This document shows, piece after piece, positions 1-10,537 of a stretch of DNA of 64,000 bases. The notes below the pieces were generated by a model. It did no database searches. It was not told the origin of the DNA and was given only the letters and a program-made list of their open reading frames with translations. The DNA lies in the NCBI GenBank assembly GCA_037903355.1, contig JBAJFE010000032.1:186001-250000 (forward strand), read 5' to 3'. The position numbers were made by a program, and so were the translations under genes. Source of the DNA: Trichuris trichiura. Lineage: Eukaryota; Nematoda; Enoplea; Trichinellida; Trichuridae. Numbering within the stretch: position 1 is the first letter of the stretch; every line of letters starts with the position of its first letter.

Positions 1-36
1 CCGCTTCCATGTAAGTAACTAGAAAACATTCATTAC

Positions 37-837
37 TCGCAGAGTATATGAACCGAAGCCGAATATACATACGGTTAAAAGGTCGTCTCCAAAGCGGAGG
101 CTGAACAACCGATGCTCAGGACTATAACGGAGTAACAAACCGGATTCAGCCATCCTGAAGCAAAAATTCGACACCTTGTAGGTATCCAGCGTCACAAAAG
201 CGTTGTTAACGTAGTCCACTACCGCTACTTGGCATTTGCTGGTAAACAAAAACAGCAACGATTTCTGTTCGCCTAGAAATAGAACAATTCGTTTAACGGA
301 GCGTACTGTAGGCCAAGGGCGGCAAAAAACCCTAATTTAAATTAAAACGAATACACAAAGCAGCATCTTCAAATAAGCAATGAGAAACGACCAACTGACC
401 AAGCTGAGCATTAAAGAAATTTATACGTACGGTATTTTTAAACTAATGCTTACACAATATATAAAGATCAAAAAATACGACCGGAATAAAACTGCTGAAT
501 TGGTCTTATTATAATTTCAATAATGGAATGGCATAGTTAACGGTTTTGCCATTTAAATTGTTTGGTGATGCTATACGAGCGTTGAAAATGATGGAACCGG
601 CGAAACCGCGGGAGATTACTCACCAGAAGGCACAAATAAACATGCTGCTACTATTTTTGCGTGCACGTCCATTTCTGCGACGAAAAAAAGTTGGGAATTC
701 TTCAGGGTGTGCACCTCTATCTTTGTGTACTTGACCAAGATTAAATCGGTGCTGCTGGCGTCCACAAAATTTCCGCAAAGCGAAATGTTGACCGCTGTAG
801 GCTGTAGCATTTCAAACACGCACGCGTTAATTACCAT
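37..837 (-). CDS. DDB1: DDB1-like damage-specific DNA-binding protein 1, N-terminal part (runs off left edge)
   Basis: Two exons of a DDB1-family beta-propeller protein are visible. Exon 1 (837 to 624) starts at an ATG and encodes the characteristic QPTAVN segment and a KYTKIEVHTL strand. The donor GTGAGT follows at 623. Exon 2 (272 to 37) opens after a CTAG acceptor; the join gives PSGEQKSLLFLFT, which matches the DDB1 family PKGESKDLLFILT, and continues with ESGLLLRYSPEHRLFSLRFG, equivalent to the family ETGIIGIIDPECRMIGLRL. A GTAATG donor ends exon 2 at 36. The 351-nt intron is long for this locus. DDB1 is the adaptor of CUL4 ubiquitin ligases and a UV-damage sensor in the nucleus. The CPSF160/SF3B3 relatives share the fold, but the N-terminal spacing fits DDB1 best. 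The rest of the gene (over 1000 residues) lies left of the window. Confidence 0.75.
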
Positions 838-2745
838 GGTTGAACGAGTTCAATGGCTCCTGTTAAAAGGATTATCGCACAAACCGCGAAACACTGCGCC
901 AAGCTACTGCTAGAAAGATACAGTCAAATAAAGCAAGCGCAGGTACGAAAAACTGACTATGCACCTAGCGAGAACACAAAAAGCATTTTGTCGATAGCTT
1001 TGTTTACAATGGCCACTCCGTATGTGCGGCATTATATCTTTGCTTTTTTACGCATGGAAATTCTTTTTCTAATTTGAGTAACCTGAAAATCTCTATACAG
1101 TAATCTTGACTTACGAATTTATTTTCAGCCTAGCAAAACAGCGCAGGAAAATCCGTCAATTTATGCAACATGATTTCTTAAATTTTTAAACGGTTTTTTT
1201 AGGTCCTAAAAGTTATGTTGATTTTGAAGCTCATAGATTAAAGTTCGATAACTCTTTTAGAAACAACTTTATTAATTAAAATATGCTCTGCTTAAATCAG
1301 CGCAGCGTCGCCAACGTTTCAGAGCGGGTAAACTCTTTCACGAGAAAATAGTAGCTCAATTGCCATGGTGCCTACGAGTGTTACTTCGCATTTCGGTACC
1401 TCTCGTTCTAATTTTGGTAAAACCACTGGTTACGGTTGCGTGCAGGCCATTATTCCTTCCTCACATGGAATTTCGATGACGTAGTAAGTTTTTTTCCAAG
1501 AAAAGGATACCCCGAAATGCCAGTATGCCTTCTATCCCACCGGAAATGGCATTATTATCATATTACAACAATATTTTTTTTGTTAGCGAGAAATATTGCC
1601 GACTTTTATGAATGGAAACGTCAGACTGCTTTTTTCCTTTAGTAGGCTAACAATAATCAGGTTTGTTCTACTTGTAAACGTAAAGTAACGAAAGATAACA
1701 ATGATTATGTGATTATGCGTTCCACCGTCGTATTGCACTTTTCTGGCAATCCTGCCCTGCCCTTACTTAAACCAAAACGTAAACATAAGGCTTACAGTTC
1801 CGCTTAGGCTTAGGTATAAGCTGAACAGGATAGCCGAAAGGTTCGTCAATAAAGGCATAACCGGACGTACTCATGCTTAGCAGAGACAAAGCTCGCATTT
1901 CTCAAACATTAAACCTAAAAATAGATAATCATCTAAAACAAACTTGATTACCTTCAAGTTACTGTACTGTTTGGGGAAAAATAGAGAGCTTTTTTCTTCT
2001 CATTGACAGAAGCACTTTTATGTTGGATTCTCACACCTAATCAGCTGGCCGTGGCCTGAGTGGTTTGAGAATTCGCCTGGTTAGAGGTGCAAACTCAACG
2101 CAATCTCACCGGAGCAAAAATAATTTACGCGCATCCGGTACCATGCCGTCTATGCAACAAAAAAACCTTTCGCTGCCTAGGCGTAACGCAGAGCACTTTA
2201 ATGATGACGAATTAAGTACCGTACGACTATAAGAAATGATGTGCAGGTACTATGCTCCGCAGTTGTCTCTGCTCGTAGTTACGCGTGAAGAACGTCACAC
2301 CTGTTTATCTAAAATTGTGCAAATCCATTGTATGTTTAGCCCCTACCGTAGACGGCCATTCAAGAACAGTGATTCCGCGGTTTCCGGTATGTCTGAGAAT
2401 TTATTAGTGTCGTCATAATTTCTTTCTTTCTCGTTAGTTATTGCCGTTTGTGTTTTACTGTGCCCAACTTACAAGTTCAATTTTTACATAGGCGCCTAAG
2501 AACATACAGAAACAGTATACTGGGTTTCATACATAATACAGAACGTGGAGACCACTCCATCACGATTGTTTTGGCCATACGCGCGTGCACAGTCCGTATA
2601 GCCAAGGGAAAGCTGGTGATTACATAGCTCGCACAACTTTACCAACACATAAAGCGAAAAAATATTATTTATTTCGGTGTACCACAAACAAAGCATGACA
2701 TAAAGCGGGAATGATGAAAACCAGTACCAAAGTATAAAGGGACTT
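838..2745. other. Intergenic stretch between DDB1 and XBP1, no gene recognised
   Basis: Only short ORFs without recognisable domains occur here. It holds one copy of a dispersed repeat (about 1650-1860, listed separately). The DDB1 promoter should lie just right of 837. No RNA gene could be supported. Confidence 0.5.
1650..1860 (+). repeat. Dispersed repeat, copy 1
   Basis: This copy shares blocks with others near 15560-15770 and with the sequence flanking the hAT element at 40300-40424 and 44374-44460. The common order is a GTTTGTTCTACT block, a TTATGCG block, then AAACATAAGGC and a GGCTTAGG block followed by a CAGAAYRGGATG-like tail. It is probably a non-autonomous element (SINE- or MITE-like); no ends or target duplication could be fixed. 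Confidence 0.45.
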
Positions 2746-3836
2746 TTACGAAGCACTTAATAGGTCTTCCATAGCCAACGAATCAAAGCATGGTAGCTCC
2801 GATGCGGTTAACATGGACAAGCAATCATCTACTGTAAATAAGCTGTCAATGTCACCTACACCTATATCAAAAGAGTCTAAGGATAGTAATTTATCATCAT
2901 CACCACAACCTGAGTTATCTAAAGACGACATTGCATCGCCAGATTTATAAGATAAATCAGAAGAAAAAGGAGAATCGGTATTTGAAGGAACGGGCAATCG
3001 AAAAGCGCTTTCTGGAGCACAATACGTGTGGTCGTGCACTACGGTGGCCTTAAGAGATCGTAAGGAGTCCGCCCATTCGAACACTGGTGACAACCACGAC
3101 GACGGCTGTTGCTGATTAATTTCAATAGCATCCTGCAAATCAAATTTTGAAATACAGTAAGCAAGAACGTCACAGCTTACTTCGCAAGCACTTGTTTCGG
3201 GAAAAAGCGCAACGCTGCTTTGCCACATTTTACATGGAAGACTTTCCGTCCCAGTAGGGTCGATAGAATTATCAAAAAACCAATCACAACCTGCGCCTTC
3301 GGCAGAGGTGCACTAATGAGCGCGGCAGGCTCAATGGCTGTGCTCGGCTTTGTTTCGACTTCAACTGGATCAAAGGGGGTTGCGTCAATTCGCGAAATTT
3401 CACTCTGCATTCCATCGAATGATTGGATAAATTGGCGTCGCAAAAGTTGGTTCTCTTCGAGGACGATTCGATAGTTCGTGGCTAGTTCGTCGTTCTGACA
3501 TTTCAGGCGGTGAACTTCCGCCTCCAGGGCCATAACGGTTTCATGTAGTTGGGCGATCGCGACTTTCTTGCGATCGCGAGCTGTCTGCGCGGCCACTCGA
3601 TTTCTCATCTTTCTGAAATGAAGAAAACCATTTAGCCAAGCTAAACCCTAATAAGGTACCGCTTACCTTCTGTAATCCCTTTGTTCCGGCGTCAAATGAG
3701 TGAGGCGAGCCCGCTTTCGCGGCATCTGCACCTTCGCGGGAACAAACGACGTCCGTGGGAACAAGCAGTTCCCATCCTGATCCAACAAGAAATTTTGGAC
3801 AATCACCTTTGTCCCCATCGCGTTGTTTTGATACAT
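2746..3836 (-). CDS. XBP1: XBP1 bZIP transcription factor of the unfolded-protein response
   Basis: Exon 1 (3836 to 3667) encodes a short leader ending PRKRARLTHLTPEQRDYRR. A 54-nt intron (3666 to 3613) follows. Exon 2 continues KMRNRVAAQTARDRKK, the XBP1 basic region at about residues 58-73, and a leucine zipper. A 23-nt non-conventional intron (3325 to 3303) lies downstream. Without its removal the frame stops at 3177. With its removal the frame runs on through a long acidic, Ser/Asp-rich transactivation region to the stop at 2746. A probable 48-nt conventional intron (3180 to 3133, GTAAGC...TTTGCAG) is frame-neutral. The predicted spliced product (XBP1s) is 321 residues if it is removed. 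The product is a nuclear activator of ER chaperone genes, produced after IRE1 cleavage. The unspliced form lacks the acidic domain but has a hydrophobic stretch (IGFLIILSTLLG) like the membrane-tethering segment of XBP1u. Confidence 0.93.
3293..3333 (-). promoter_or_regulatory. Twin IRE1 cleavage hairpins bounding a 23-nt non-conventional intron
   Basis: On the minus strand, hairpin 1 (3333 to 3317) has a 5-bp stem TGAGC/GCTCA and the 7-nt loop CTGCCGC. Hairpin 2 (3311 to 3293) has the loop CTGCCGA, closed by 3 bp, one mismatch and 2 bp more. Both loops fit the IRE1 consensus CNG|CNGN. Cutting after each CTG excises 3325 to 3303, exactly 23 nt, the size known for fly and C. elegans xbp-1. Ligation switches the reading frame into the downstream 2746-3228 frame. 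That the hairpins, spacing and frame switch all fit makes chance unlikely. Confidence 0.92.
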
Positions 3837-5059
3837 GCGCATTCGCCAACAAAGGCACTACCTCATTGAACACAGATCATCAATTCGGGCTACACATTCT
3901 ACCAAAAAGATGAACACCGCCGTGTCGACGGCCAATTGGACAGTTACCTACAGTAAAGTGTGGTACCTGCTGCAGGTTACCGTCAGAATATATCCTATGC
4001 TTTTACTGAAATAAACAAAACTTCAACTCAACCAGATTTTGGATTTTACTTTTGCTTATTACGATTTGACAGTGAGCTAACAGACGCTTTAGTTGGCAGA
4101 AGGTCAATAAACTACAGTAGCTAGGCAAAATGTTCGCAGGTACTCAGTGTAAAATGTTCGTTTTTTGCTGGTCTCACGTGACTTTATCCTTAGAATTTTA
4201 GTCAGGCATATTTCGGCGCATTTACGGAGACGAAGGAAATAATTAGAAAGGCTAGCTTGCATCGGCCAATCGTGGGGCTTGAGTCCTATCGTATTCACCA
4301 CGGCGACTTTTTCCATGCTTTGGAGGGGTAGGTATGATGCAGAAGTATCCTTCCCAAACTAGCTAATGCATTTTTTTGGTGTTTCATCGTATGATTTTGC
4401 TATTGCGTTGCAGCGGCGGAAATCGGTTGCAGCTCAATGTACCACCACCTTTCAAGTCTCCCATAAAGCTGGTTTGAGTTATCATTGCATACTTCCGGCC
4501 TCAGAAATCTTTTTTGATGCCCGCAAGTTGGGAGGTTAAGTCTTGGTAATATTTTTATTTCTCGCTTTTTATTATGCGTACATTGAATGCGGCAGCTATT
4601 TAAACTTAAAATGCGACTCAGTTCTTACTGTTGATAGATTAGCCGTGCGAGATTTCAAGAAATAGAATATGTAATGCAACAAGCCGCAAGGAGTGCGCAG
4701 GTTGGTAGCTACAAAATGATCAGGTTTTTTAGAGTACTGTAAAAGGCCAACTTGGCAAGGATTTTATATTTAGTCAACAAGCCGTTCTGCGTTAGTGCTC
4801 GTTGACTTGCGAAGGCCGTTCGACCTTTCAAAGCGCAAGCAACGTGCGAAATGAGGTAGTATTATTGCAATTTCCCGCTTCGTAGGTTCTCTCCTGTTGT
4901 ATTTTGCAACGTCGTATTTATAAAGCAAGATAGTGCGTGTCTGCTGCAAAAAATACCTGTTTTAAGTATTTGTCTTTTTTCCAAGTAGCTTTTTTTTCAT
5001 TTCAGATGTTCAGCAGACTTGCGTGTGCAACTCCAACGGCTTATTTCATCCCGTCTGGC
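3837..5059. other. Intergenic stretch upstream of XBP1, no gene recognised
   Basis: The XBP1 promoter is expected just right of 3836. Only short unmatched ORFs were seen. No repeat or RNA could be supported. Confidence 0.45.
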
Positions 5060-5745
5060 TGGCTAGGTCACGTGAGTGCTCAAAGTTTTCACTACTTGTA
5101 CAAAGGTTCCTTTTACGCGAAGTGATGATTCGCAATTATGTAGCGATTAGGGCGGTCTGAAGTTTACATGCTGCGACTTATTTACTGACTGACCAAAGCT
5201 TAACTGAAAATGCGCCTTCTTTTGCGTTTCTAAAATTTGACTTTTTAAGGTGCCATCAGGTTGTTCAAAGAATGTGCAGTTTGAAGGAGCAGCCTTCACA
5301 ATTCGTTCGCGCGTTTTGTTCAGGGCTGGAAGTGTTCGAAAACTGCTCTCTGCCGACGATAAGTAAAAAATTCCAATGGCTGCGGTCCTCAGAAAGCACA
5401 ACATAATTTAGCTTACGACTGGAAGGAGGGTAGGTCAGTTTTTGATATTTTTTCTTTATGTATTCCTCAATTAACCATTTTTTCTTATTAAAGCAGTGCT
5501 GTAAAACTGTATGCGGCGTTTCGAAGGTTCATTTACCCGACTACGACGAGGCCAGGTGAGCGCTGAAAATTTTTGTACAGTACGCTGAGGTTTTTCCCGC
5601 TCACAATGATGATTCGCAGGTACGTAGCGATTAGGGCGGTCTGAAATTTCTATGTTGTAACCCGCTTGCTGAATAAACGAACATATCCTGACAGTCGTGC
5701 GTATTTTCCGTTTCTGAACCGAACCTTTTTAGGTATCGCTAAATT
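5060..5745 (+). repeat. Diverged duplicated segment, two copies about 480 bp apart
   Basis: The segments at about 5060-5250 and 5548-5745 align with many differences. The clearest shared block is ATGATTCGCA followed by GTAGCGATTAGGGCGGTCTGAA (at 5127 and 5609). Both then share GAC/AAC, TTTCTGA/TTTCTAA and CTTTTTAGGT/CTTTTTAAGGT blocks. It may be an old local duplication or two copies of one element. Confidence 0.5.
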
Positions 5746-5775
5746 AGTCTTGGAATATAGAACTTGATCCACACA

Positions 5776-6990
5776 CAGTGGAACAAGTTGACCACCTCTC
5801 TTATGTCGACCACTTCCCTAAGTTGACCGAATTTTGACCAGTTGATTTGTCTGCACGTTAATAAGCGCAAAGACAACTATACATCGACCATTTCCGTAAG
5901 TTGACCGCTTTAACCATGAAATGGTATACCGACCCAATGCTAGTCTGCTCTCTATAAGTTGACCACTTCAGTTTGCTCTGTGTCAGTCGCTAGGAGCTGT
6001 TAACCATCATTGCCTCAATGTGCTGTTACTCAACGTAGCGAAGTTTTTCATTAGCCTACATTGGAGATTCCTGATTACAGAACCGATTCCGTCGCTTTGA
6101 CGATGCTTCTTTTATGCTTGCCGGCACAGCTTGCGCGTTTCCTCAAGTACATAAGCTCCCACCTACGCGTTGGCAGCATTCGCCCGTTGAGGGAAATATG
6201 ACAAATCGAGCCTACTTGAACTCGTTCGCGTCGAGCTCAGTTCTATTCATTCGCTTTGCCTTGCGGCAGGTGGCCTTAACGTGCCTTCGCGAGTAAAGAT
6301 GGTCCGAGACAGTTGACACCGAATGAAAAAGTTGAAGTTATCCGCTTTCTCGTAACCAACAGTCAAAGGAAGACAGCAGAACGCTTTCATGTCAACCAGA
6401 CTACTGTTAACGTGAGTACTTGGAAAGATATGAGAAGGAAAGCGGAGACGCGCAGCGAAGAAAAAGGAGAACCTCCCTGGACCAAGTCAATGAAGCAGCG
6501 TTACATTGGTTTAAGCAAATGCGAGCAGCTAATGCACGCATCTCTGGCCCAATGATCCAGGAAATTGCTAGAAAATTCGCCGTGGAATACTTCGGTTTCA
6601 CAGGTTTCCAAGCATCAAACGGTTGGCTGGCAAAGTTCAAGCTCCGTTATCAGATTTCTCAGAAAATCTTATGCGGCGAATCTCTAGCGAAGTTCCCGTC
6701 GAAGTCTTGGAAGACTTCATTTTGAAATTTCGTCATTTCGCCAGTGGCTTTAAGGAAGAAGACATTTTCAGTGCTGATGAATGCGGCTTGTTCTTCAAAG
6801 CTATGCCTGATAGAAGTCTTGTACTAAAAGGCGACAAATGCAAAAGCGGGAAGCTCTCCAAAGAACGCTTAACTGTGCTTCTTTTCGCTAGCGCAACTGG
6901 AGAGAAGCTGAAGCCATTAGTGATTAGTAGGTTAGCGAAACGAAACCTTAAGGTGGTTCAACTGTCTTTTCAATGTTTAGGCGAGAAGTC
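5776..6990 (+). pseudogene. Decayed Tigger/pogo DNA transposon copy
   Basis: The left end resembles the Tigger terminal repeat at 27986 (CAGTGGAACAAGTTGACC). Transposase fragments in several frames (6313-6555, 6420-6725, 6623-6930) are near-identical to the intact transposase at 28775-30307, including DECGLFFKAMPDRS. Frameshifts, a short insertion near 6583 and loss of homology after about 6930 show that it is dead. It matters as an empty-site control: around 6195-6205 it lacks the MITE that interrupts the other copy. Confidence 0.85.
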
Positions 6991-6999
6991 GGAATGTCT

Positions 7000-7860
7000 G
7001 AGCGGTGTTCTGAATGTTGAAATGAAGAAACTCAACCAGAAGCGGGTATCTATGACACTGGAGTCATTGTTACTCATTTCTCAGTCCATTTAGTTCTTTC
7101 TTTTTTTAGTTATTCTTGCGTGCCACCACCGCTCCTATGTTCTACGCAGTAAATTCACAACACGGCGTTTACACTTCGGTGTAGGTTTTGTCATTGCTGA
7201 ATTTTGTTCTAGCCAAATGCGTCGTCATCTAGTTAGTGACGCGCATGAATGGTTTGATAACATTCTTACTGTAGTTCTATTCTAATTGTTCTATATTTTA
7301 AACCTACTTATCGAAATATAGCATATTGAAGTGCAATTAAAGTTTTGTCTATTTTGACGTGAAGAGCTTGGGATGCCATAGCATTTCCCACAAGAGTTTT
7401 TGTAGCACGCGAATCAGCGCACCGTCTCAAACACAACACAACAAGCGGAACAGAAAAATGTTCGCACTTGAAAATCAATAAATTCGCGAACAATGTTGCT
7501 ACGAGACTGGACTAGTTTTGATGCATAGAAAAACAGAGGTTATATTTTACTTTTTAATCTATAGGTTAACTGCGTAAATGAGCAGCGCGTAGAAAACATA
7601 CAAGCCTGTTACAAGTAGCTGCCGCTTAACGAAAACGAATTCTGTAACTTTGCGAACAGGGAAAAATTTAGCGTAATTAATATTCCCGCGATACGACTAG
7701 TTTTTTAAAAATTCGCATGGATGCAATTGAAAATAGGCGGAACTTTTCTACGCAGAAAGTGAGGCAGAGATACTATTCAAAAAAGTTGACGTTGCTCTAT
7801 ATAGATCAGCAGGTGCAATGGTGTACTGTCTATAGTTATTGTTATTATTTTTTCGCTGAA
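7000..7860. other. Stretch upstream of STARD3, no gene recognised
   Basis: This AT-rich sequence between the dead Tigger copy and the STARD3 start codon should carry the STARD3 promoter. No specific element could be supported. Confidence 0.4.
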
Positions 7861-10449
7861 ATGGACGAAGACGCTGCGTCGACAGAGATTCCATACGAGC
7901 AGTTGGAAAATTCCTCGGACAGACTTTGCGACAAACCGAGAAGGCGTCTAGCGGTTTTCAGCTGCTTTGACTTTGCTCTTATTTTTTTGCTATGGGTTCT
8001 TCTAGTGGTCAGTAGCGTCCGAAGCTCAGCGTCCGCCTGTTAGGTTATGTTTCCATTCGCTTAGGTGACCCAATCGACAGACTGGCAGAAAGAATTCATC
8101 AATCAAATCAACTTTGCGGATTTGTTGTTTTTTTACCATTCCTTGTTCGACGTAGTCGTAAGGCAAATTATTTGCGAAGATCCTTTGCTCAGCTTGCTTT
8201 TCGTAGATCATTTCGGCAGTCCGTTTGATCGCATTGACTATTTCATACGCTTGCTTTATGTTGAAGCATTGGATGCCTGTGGCGGTGCTTCGTTCAAATC
8301 CATACGGCGTTAACTTTCAGCACGGCCTATTTATTTTTAGCTAACTATGATTTTAACAATGATTTACCTGACGGTGAAAGGCATATTGTACTTTACTGCT
8401 CGAGTAGGCATTGATTATTACGTTTCCTTATGTTTACTGTAATTGTTCTTTCAGCATGCAGGTCTTCCTTTGGAAATCGCCCTCATCGTCTGTTCCGTGG
8501 TCTTATCATTTTTTGAAGTTTATCTTTACGATCCGAACCCTAAGAGCCCGAACGATTTTAATAGTGGAAGTCAGTACGGCGGTACGTATCAGTTTTTGTT
8601 GCAAAGTAGCACAAGTCTTATCGAAAAACAGTAATGCTCCAAAAACGTATTTCATCCATACGGGTTCTTCTTATTACTTTTTTTTAGAATCCAACTATCG
8701 CTCAAACCAACGAACTAGCAGAATAATAGACCGGTATATCACTGCGAATGAGCAAACTACAGGTAAGGTCACAAGGCAGCGTTGCTATATTCGTATAAAA
8801 TTATTTTTAGAGAGTGAACAGGAAGAAGAGATAGGAAATAGCCGCGTTTCTACTTTGGGTACTATAAGCGAAATCAAGAACCCTGAGGAAGTACTGTAAT
8901 ATAACTAAGATTTTCAAGTACCTTTTCTTCGCGGCAAACTGTTTAGTCTGTTGTACCCGTCAGTTAAGCAGCAGTAGTCTCCTCCTGTTGTATTCCAGAT
9001 TTCGTGGGCCGAGCCATGTCGAAATGCGCCTCTGGAATGTACAGTACCTCTGCTGTAACGCAGGTAAGCTTAAGGGAAAATTTAAATTCGTATTGGCCAA
9101 TAGGAATTTGAGAACTTGACCAATAGGAATTTAAGTTTTCCATTTTTCAACAAGCATTACGGCCCAGGTAGTGTACTTTCCGAGACTCATTTTCTTGGAA
9201 TGAGGAGCCTAGTAACTGTCGCTGGCCAAAGGGCGTAAGGGCTACTTCAAGACGAGGTTAACCGAAGGGTACAGCAAGGGCGCCAAGGCCCAAGCCAAAA
9301 ATTCCTTTAGGCGAAAGCACGTGTTCGAGCGCATGCGCCTTTATTGATGTTTCACGTTGCTGTAATTCGCCACTTTCAAAAATTAATGTATTTATCAAAT
9401 TACTTACTTTTAAATTTTCGTATTTTTAAAATTAGTACCGTATGCTGATGCGCAGGTTCAACTAAAGGCTCTTGGCAATTATGGGTACTTTCAAGGGCTG
9501 TTTTGCAGGTTGTATTACGGGATATTTAAAAACTAGCGCGCCAATTCTTTCCTGTGCCTCAGTTTCGACTTTTCGCCGTTTCAGTGCATCGCGCGAGCGA
9601 AAGAAGTACTTCGCTACAGGTGGCTGTGGAGTATACATTTACCGAAATGGAACAAGGTCAGCTCGGTACCGCTTATACTTTCTCACTACGATGATAAGTA
9701 TGGCAAAGTTTTCTATTTACGGGTAATTTACACGTGTCCTTGTTGTCCATATGGTTACCCGTCTTGTTTACAGCATGAATTCCCTGTACGGTTAGAGATC
9801 CTTTACTCGGTGCTATATGAAAATACGGAGGTGTGCCCTAAATGGCATAAAGACGTGCTTGAATACAAGGTTATCAACGTTAGGTTGTATTCAAATTTAT
9901 TCCATTCAACTTGTTGTAGGTGCTTTGCAAACTTAGCGATACGGTTGATGTTACTTACTCGGTTTCGGCTCCTTCAATGAGAGGCTACGTTGGTTCCAGG
10001 TAGTCTTACGCATAGATTATCCTTGATCGAAGTGTACGTTGCTTTTCAGAGAATTTTACGATGTTCGCATTGTTGAGGAGAATAAAGACGGTGGATATAC
10101 GGTGGGCAGCATTTCCATTAACCCTTTTGTACCATCTCGAAGAACATCTTATATACGGTGGGCGGTTTCCCGCTCAGCTTCTAAATTACGATGGTTGCAA
10201 ACTTTTGCAGCGGCGAAAGTGGACCTAATGTGGCCATTTTCACGCCAATTGACGAGCATAGGTCGTTGTTCGAATGGTTTTTTAATACAAATCTGAAGGT
10301 AAGACTTTGGACGAATTGTTCTGTCGGCATAGCGGCAGCGCGCAGTTCCTTTTTAGGGAAGTCTGCCTCGCTCTCTGGTCGATCGTTCGCTGGCCAACTT
10401 CCTGATTAATTTTGTGAAAAATTTGGAGGGACACTTACAATCTCTGTGA
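7861..10449 (+). CDS. STARD3: STARD3/MLN64-like late-endosomal sterol transfer protein (MENTAL + START)
   Basis: MENTAL-domain exons: 7861-8007, 8065-8157, 8207-8284, 8341-8403 and 8455-8581, then linker exons 8688-8762 and 8811-about 8890. They give four hydrophobic segments, including RRLAVFSCFDFALIFLLW (family RRTFCLFVTFDLLFISLLW) and a YACFMLKHWMPVA block (family YAVLRLRHWW). START exons follow: an exon ending about 9723 (YGKVFYL), 9774-9869 (LYSVLYENTEVCPKWHKD), 9920-9999, 10050-10156 (REFYDVRIVEE), an exon opening near 10209 (YIRGESGPNVAIF across the splice) and the last exon to 10449 (SLPRSLVDRSLANFL). These line up in order with human STARD3. The protein tethers late endosomes and moves cholesterol. 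The exon pieces around 8890-9720 are the least certain; a stop at 8897 is taken to lie in an intron after a GTACTG donor. If it is used, the product would be a 223-residue STARD3NL-like protein. The gene ends 88 bp from the convergent ARHGEF17 stop. Confidence 0.82.
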
Positions 10450-10537
10450 GCCGCATCGAAACTTTTCGAGCAATACACAACGTGCTATTATTATTATCAC
10501 TGCTTGAGCGCACTTTGCAGCTTGTTGCCAGCTGTTT

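Noticed and set aside
2045..2120. tRNA-like start (GTGGCCTGAGTGGTT) resembling a Ser/Leu tRNA
   Set aside because: No consistent acceptor stem, anticodon arm or TTCGAATC-type T-loop could be drawn.
3541..3873. 110-residue ORF overlapping the start of XBP1
   Set aside because: It is a shadow frame that reads through the 54-nt intron; the real exon 1 uses another frame starting at 3836.
8411..8899. Independent 162-residue protein
   Set aside because: It is a read-through of two STARD3 introns; the exons inside belong to the MENTAL domain and linker.
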